Below, in pieces: positions 58,498 through 64,000 of a stretch of DNA of 64,000 nt (positions within the stretch are counted from its first letter, which is position 1; every line of letters begins with the position of its first letter). Below the pieces are notes generated by a model. It was given only the letters and a program-made list of their open reading frames with translations, searched no databases and was not told where the DNA came from. Location of the stretch: NCBI RefSeq assembly GCF_000003855.2, contig NW_003101671.1, positions 841,332-905,331 of the forward strand, given 5' to 3'. The stretch comes from Blastomyces gilchristii SLH14081. Its lineage: Eukaryota > Ascomycota > Eurotiomycetes > Onygenales > Ajellomycetaceae. The translations under genes were made by a program, and so were the position numbers.

Positions 58498-61200
58498 TGT
58501 ACAGCAGCTTATTCTTTCTTCTCTTTTTACTCTTGAGTCTTTCTTACATCTCTAAGCTTCTTTTCAATCTGCTGTTGAGCAGCTCTTGCAGTCTTATTCA
58601 TATCTTTTTACTGCTTTACTGTCTGACAAGCTGTCTTTCACTTCATTCTCTTCTTCATGATATCTGTCTTCTTCTATTTCTTAAGAATAGTATATTGCAA
58701 CTTGGCATTCTTCTTACAAGCCTGCTTATTCTTTTTAACAGCTTTAGAAGTGGTTATTTTCTTATGTATAATCTGTATCTTTGCTGATGAAAAGAACTGT
58801 ATTAATAATGAATTTAAAGAATCTAGTAATCTCATTATTCTGTCACACTTGTAATGTCTTCTCGGCCTGGTAGCGTAGTGGTTAACTACACTACTATGAA
58901 GCCTCAATTAGCGGCCTTCCCCCCGGGGAATGAATGCTAAGAGAGGGTAGGTTCGAACTCTGTAAGAGTCATCTTAATTACAGCTTTCATGGTTAAGTCA
59001 TAAAACAGTACTGAAGATCTTCAAGTGCACTATAGTGAATCATTGTCAAGCTTAAGATGTTCATCTCAGAGGTTCTCAGATGCTAATTCTCACTGATCTT
59101 AGAATTAACAGTCTCTCAGATACTTTAAGTTAGATCAGTACTAGAGTGATTGAGATCTAGAGTGTCTGCAGAATAGTGAATCATTATCAAGCTTAACTGA
59201 TCAGATCTTATCTCTCTCACTCTAGGTATTCACTTTCAGAGAATCAATATTTAAAAACTATTCAATTAGAACACCTCAGGCCTAGCAAGAATCTAGATGA
59301 GACAAGATCTAGACACTCTTAATAGATAATTAGTGTAAGTAAGACTGTGACTGTCAATTGATAGACTGAAATACTGAGATTGACAGCTGAAAGATTAGAG
59401 ACTTAACTAGAATTGAGTAGCTCTAGTGTTATTCTTACTGAGAATCTTACTTATGAATAAGCTAGTTACAGAAGCTAGCTGAGCAGCAGCTCTTTAGAGA
59501 AAATGATAATTTCTGAAGCAGGTCTGAGAGAACAGAGGCGGCGGTCAGTTATATAGAATGTTAAAATATATATATAGCTTAAGATGTAAACTGCAGAGAT
59601 CTTGTTCTGTAAATGTCTCTTTATTTTACTTTACTTTTTTCTTTCTATTCTTTTCTATCTATCTATTTAATATATCTATCTTTAAGACTGTGTTCTCTTT
59701 TCTTTTGTCATGACATTGTTAAATGATTTCAAAGTATCAGAAGATGTTAAAATACTGTAATTTATAAACAGTTTTTGTATTCTGAGCTGAAATTTTCTGA
59801 TTTTACATATCTGAAATTGATGAATGTATAATAGTTCACTTTATAGATATAGGAAAAACCCTGAGAACTTTTAGTTCTTAGATAGATGTTATAGTCTCTG
59901 ACTATATACATCTATAATTGAAGAATAATAATAATAATAATAATAATAGTAATGTCTTCTCTCTTGATTAAGAGCTTACTGTAGCTGTCTGTTCTCTATT
60001 AGAAGAATCTCTTTATTAAGAGCAAGATTTTTCTTTACACAGATTACTCAGTTGAGATTACTAGATATTTAATACTGTCACTGCTTGACTTACTTCATTA
60101 ATTTCTGTATATTAATAATAGAAGTAGAGATTCTTGATCAATATTATGTATCTGAGAGAGTGTAAGATTATATTACAAGTCTTTTAAGAACTTATTCTGA
60201 ATTAAATGAATGTAGATCAGTAGTAGTGAATATGAATATAATATTTACAGATATAACTGTCTTCTTTCATACAGCATTAAATAGCTGCTAAAAAGACCTC
60301 TTTGTAGTGTATATGAATCTCATTTCAGTTCTCATTCATTCATTTAGTTGATTAAAGTATGATTTACTTAATAATTCAAATATTTCAATATCTAGTAACT
60401 GTAATTGATGAATAGAATGAGAAGAAAAGACAGTAAGTAGAATCTGATGATAATCTGTGTAATTGATGAATGTTATATTAATATCAATGAAGTGACTATC
60501 TAATATAAGAAGTCTATATTCACATTCTACTTTCTTTTTTATAAGAGATTCAAAGATCTTCTTTAACTACATTAATTTATATTCATTATTACTTCATTCA
60601 TTTTCTGAAGCAGTAAAGTAGGTCTGATTCTTTTTACTATCAAAATTCTTCAGTCAAGTATCTTGTACATCTCTTAATTCTTCTTAATATATAAGAGCAG
60701 ATGAGAGTGAAGTTTCATCTGCATAAATTGAGATAAGTGATATTATAAATTCTCAACTGTCATTCTGACTAGCATCTATCATATAATCTGATTTGAGTGA
60801 AGTAATTAATATGATACATTTAAGAATATAAATGAGTTTTAATAGAAATTCTTTCTTATCAAAGTTATAAATATTTACAGATTTAATGTTATATTGAGTG
60901 ATTTTTACCTGTAGCTATAAATTAATTAGCAAGAAGTAAAAAATCAGTAGAAGAAAGAAATCAGTAAAAGAAAGAAATTAGTAGAAGAAAGAAATCTATT
61001 ACAAGATTAAAATCATGCTTGAAATATGTTAAATTGTCTGCAATCTTGCATTTTTAATTGATATTTTGAAGATAGAGTAACTTAATTATATTCTTATAAT
61101 GCTGACAGAATCATGACACTCAGTTGATTTCAATAGATGCTTTTAGAATCTCAACAATGAGATTATAAAGAATTTGAGATGTGTAAGAGAAACTGCAATC
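58498..61200 (-). mobile_element. second Fot1/pogo transposase relic, split by SINE
   Basis: The minus strand around 60,780-60,440 reads as a pogo-type DDE transposase: ASQNDS.EFIISLISIYADETSLSSALIY, then DVQDT.LKNFDS, LMLKKIFESL and LLILDSHFIDINITFINY, with DSH at 60,500-60,492. After the SINE (58,864-59,948) the C-terminal part continues at 58,850-58,510 (IQIIHKKITTSKAVKKNKQACKKNAKLQ, Lys-rich). Several stops are present. I did not find its terminal inverted repeats; the right end may have been lost to the LINE fragment at 61,208. Confidence 0.65.
58851..59961 (+). mobile_element. tRNA-headed long SINE with LINE tail, 13-bp target duplication
   Basis: The 1,085-bp element at 58,864-59,948 is flanked by GTAATGTCTTCTC on both sides (58,851-58,863 and 59,949-59,961). 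Its head has an A-box (TAGCGTAGTGGTTAAC, 58,871-58,886) and a B-box (GGTTCGAACTC, 58,950-58,960) in a tRNA-like context. The body (to about 59,610) is not coding. The last ~335 bp (59,612-59,948) are homologous to the 3' end of the Tad1-like LINE, including the hairpin at 59,861-59,881 and the (AAT)n terminus. It interrupts the minus-strand pogo transposase. Confidence 0.85.
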
Positions 61201-61207
61201 TGTTAAT

Positions 61208-62002
61208 TAATTATTATTATTATTATTCTTCAATTATAGATGTATGCAGTCAAAGACTATGACATCTACCTGAGAACCTTTAGTTCTCATGGTTTTTCCT
61301 ATATCTATAGAGTCAACTATTATACATTCATCAATTTCAGATATGTAAAATCAGAAAATTCCAGCTCAGAATACAAAAACTGTTTACAAATTGCAGTATT
61401 TCAACACCTTCTGATACTTTGAAACCATTTAAAAATATCATGACAAAGGAAAAGAGAATATAGTCTTAAAGATAGACACATTAAATAGATAGATAGAAAA
61501 GAACAGAAAGAAACAAGTACAGTAAAGAGAGACTATAACAAAATAAAATTATTAAAAGATAGTGTATAGCTGTTTTAACAGACTATATCTAATCAATTTC
61601 TGCCTCTTCATATTCAGATACTTCTGAATTCAGTCATTTTCTTGTAGCTGCTTGAGTTTCTGATAGAAAGTCTATTAAGTATTTAATTCCTGTCTCAGTT
61701 GAGAATAAGAACCTCATATTTAATTGATTTAAATCATACTTCTTCTTTAATCTGACTCTGAGACTATTGTATAATGCACAATGTATTACAATATACTCAG
61801 GATTTTCATTCACATTGCAGAATGAGCACTCTGTTGAATCAAATCTATCATCAAATCTTTGTATATAGAATTTGAAATAATCATGTTCTAGTTTTAGCTG
61901 AATTATGAATGAGAATATTTTCTTTTTACATTTAATTGAACAAAATTTTCACTTTACTTTTATCTCAAATCTTGAATAATGTATGCTCTTCTTTCATTTC
62001 TG
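61208..62002 (-). mobile_element. 5'-truncated LINE fragment (3' 795 bp)
   Basis: Same sequence as 47,686-48,470 in the same (minus) orientation: (AAT)n end, hairpin, 3' tail, and the end of ORF2 with the CCHC-like motif. It stops abruptly at about 62,002, where a plus-oriented LINE fragment begins. Confidence 0.85.
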
Positions 62003-62007
62003 TCACT

Positions 62008-64000
62008 CAAAAACTATCAAAGAGAATTTGAAAGTGATTGAAAAAGCTGCAAAGAAAATCTTTGTTAGAGCAGATATTAATTAAATTCAATTTAATATGA
62101 ATAAAACTGAGTTAATTCATTTCTTTTCTAGATTCAATGAGAAAGAACTATCTCTAACTCTTTTAAATAGAGAGATTAAACCCAGTTTAAATGTCAAATG
62201 ATTAGGAGTATGGTTAAACTCCAAGTTGAATTTTAAATATCATATTCAATAAAGAACTATCAAGACAGAAAGACTATTGAACAACATTATCAGACTATCA
62301 AATACAGAGAGAGGTCTATTCTTCCAGGCTATGAGACAGTTATATATAGCCTGTATTACCTCAGTAGCTGATTATGAAGTTCAAGTTTGATGAAATAATC
62401 AAGGAAATTTTACTGAACTCTTTCAAAGTCTGCAAAACAGAGCTTTGAGAAGAATTCTGAGAGTATTCAAATCATCTTCTATTAAAGCAATGAAAATTGA
62501 AGCTTTAATTCCCTCTTCTGCTATTAGATTTGAAAAGGCCTGTATGAACTATGCTCTGAGAGTTATAAAGATGAGCTCAAATTATATAATCAGAGAAAGA
62601 GTCTCTTTCTCATTTTCATCAGTTAACTCTGAAAATGAACTAGATTGAAATAGATTTCTTGATTGAAATGAAAATAATTCTTCAAAGAAAATGTCTTCTC
62701 AACTGTACAGACTATGCTCACTGATTAAAAATCAATTTTCTTCTTTAAATATTGAAAAAGTTGATCATGAGAAGTTATCTCTCTGAAGAGAAAAGCTTGA
62801 ATCTCTTACAGACTTGCAAATAAGTGAACTATCTAAAGAGAAAGAATATGAACAGTATTTGAAGAGAATTTCTACAATCAATATAAAAGACTCTATTCTG
62901 ATTTATTCAGATGACTCAAAAAATGAGAATTTGAATAGATTAGATGCAGACATTGCTTATACTGAAGATAATATTAATTTTATCTCAGATTTCTGGAATT
63001 TAGACTGTGAATCTGAAGTCTTTGATGCTGAATTATTTGCAATAGTGAAAGCTTTCAAACTTATTGAAATAAAATCTCATAAAAGAGAAAATAGTTTGAA
63101 AGAGACATGAATATTCTCTGATAGTCAAGCTGCTTTAAAAAGACTTAGAAATAGTCAGATTTATAATGATCAAATGAATTTTGAACTGATCTTAAACTTC
63201 ATTTTAAAAATTCAAAAGAGAAGAATATCAAAGCTGATAATTTATCTGCACTGAGTTCCTGCTCATATGAATATTCATGGTAATGAATTGGCTGATTCAG
63301 CTGCAAAAAAAGGTTCAGAATTAAGCAGATCTGTTCAAAAAATTGTGTCCTGGTCTTTTATAAAGAGAAAAATAAAAGAATCTTGTTTAGACAAGTGAAA
63401 TGAAAGCTGACAGAAATAAAAGAAGAGTATACATTATTCAAGATTTGAAACAAAACCCAAGTGGAAATCTTGTTCAATTAAATATAAAAAGAAAATATTC
63501 TCATCTATAATACAGCTGAAATTAGAATATGACTATTTCAAATCTTATATACAAAGATTTGATGATAGATTTGATTCAATAGAATGCTCATTCTGCAATG
63601 TAAATGAGAATCCTGAGCATATTGTAATACACTGTGCATTATACAATAGTCTCAGAGTCAGATTGAAAGAGAAGTACAATCTAAATTAATTAAATATGAG
63701 ATTCTTATTCTCAACTGAGACAGGAATTAAATACTTAATAGACCTTCTATCAGAAACTCAAGCAGCTACAAGAAAATGGCTGAATTCAGAAATATCTGAA
63801 TATGAAGAGAAGGAAATTGATCAGATATAGTCTGTTAAAACAGCTATATACTATCTTTCAATAATTTGTTTCATTACAGTCTCTTATTATTTTACCTTTT
63901 TCTTTCTATTCTTTTCTATCTATCTATTTAATGTGTCTATCTTTAAGACTGTGTTCTCTTTTCTTTTGTCATGTCAAATGGTTTTAAAGTATCAGAAGAT
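62008..64000 (+). mobile_element. LINE fragment, plus strand, runs off the window
   Basis: Corresponds to LINE positions after the RT catalytic box (KTIKENLKVIEKAAKKIF) through RNase H and the C-terminal CCHC-like motif (CSFCNVNENPEHIVIHC near 63,590) into the 3' tail. It has fewer stops than the full-length copy. The RNase H Gly next to the first Asp is Asp (YSDDS). Confidence 0.85.
62814..63110 (+). pseudogene. LINE RNase H domain, best-preserved copy
   Basis: Ninety-eight open codons: ILIYSDDSKNENLNRLDADIAYTE, then VFDAELFAIVKAFKLIE. First (SD) and second (AEL) catalytic positions are present; the Ser-Asp-Gly turn has become Ser-Asp-Asp. The domain continues out of frame breaks to HMNIHGNELADSAAKKG near 63,285. 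Confidence 0.75.

Noticed and set aside
1..64000. CRISPR array, bacterial operons or phage
   Set aside because: No spaced identical repeats; genes have spliceosomal introns and eukaryotic products.
39870..64000. Centromere or telomere
   Set aside because: AT-rich, retroelement-rich DNA would fit a regional centromere, but many blocks in such genomes look alike and no TTAGGG repeats are present; chromatin data would be needed.

Overview
The window looks like nuclear DNA of a filamentous ascomycete, most likely an onygenalean (Blastomyces/Emmonsia/Histoplasma-type) fungus. The clues are short GT-AG introns, Eurotiomycete-like orthologues, and a sharp alternation of ordinary-GC gene islands with very AT-rich blocks. 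Those blocks are made of transposons damaged by C-to-T and G-to-A change on both strands, the signature of repeat-induced point mutation (RIP). The genus is an inference; no species marker was seen.

Layout. Positions 1-10,670 are AT-rich. They hold a minus-strand Ty3/gypsy element (about 2,640-7,942), an intact-ended hAT-like MITE (9,534-10,039) and the first copy of a dispersed ~600-bp repeat. From about 10,670 to 31,900 the sequence is ordinary. After a gene-poor flank (palindrome, LINE relic) come YHM2 (+), a broken HeLo-like/ankyrin gene (+), QCR2 (-), RPC82 (+, divergent from QCR2), a short-chain dehydrogenase (+), an F-box gene crossed by an assembly gap (+) and a Rab11/Ypt31 GTPase (-). 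A small RIP-mutated repeat block (31,917-32,690) separates these from a 1,054-residue chromodomain protein (+) and a mitochondrial ClpX (-).

From 39,870 to the end the window is a nest of RIP-mutated mobile elements: a Fot1/pogo DNA transposon with ~78-bp inverted repeats; a 373-bp tRNA-headed SINE; a gypsy chromovirus (42,765-56,040) with both LTRs and a 5-bp target duplication, split by a 7.57-kb Tad1-like LINE with a 13-bp target duplication; two copies of a long tRNA-headed SINE, of which the complete one ends in the LINE's own 3' tail, hairpin and (AAT)n and is flanked by a 13-bp target duplication; a second hAT-like MITE; a second pogo element split by that SINE; and two head-to-head LINE 3' fragments.

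The most interesting system is the LINE/SINE partnership. An autonomous Tad1-like LINE and at least one non-autonomous tRNA-promoter element share about 335 bp of 3' sequence. A conserved 9-bp-stem hairpin lies in that tail, and target-site duplications at both elements indicate target-primed insertion. RIP damage fades toward the 5' end of the LINE, as expected if most genomic copies are 5'-truncated. The housekeeping genes are not a pathway cluster, though several are mitochondrial (citrate carrier, complex III core 2, ClpX).
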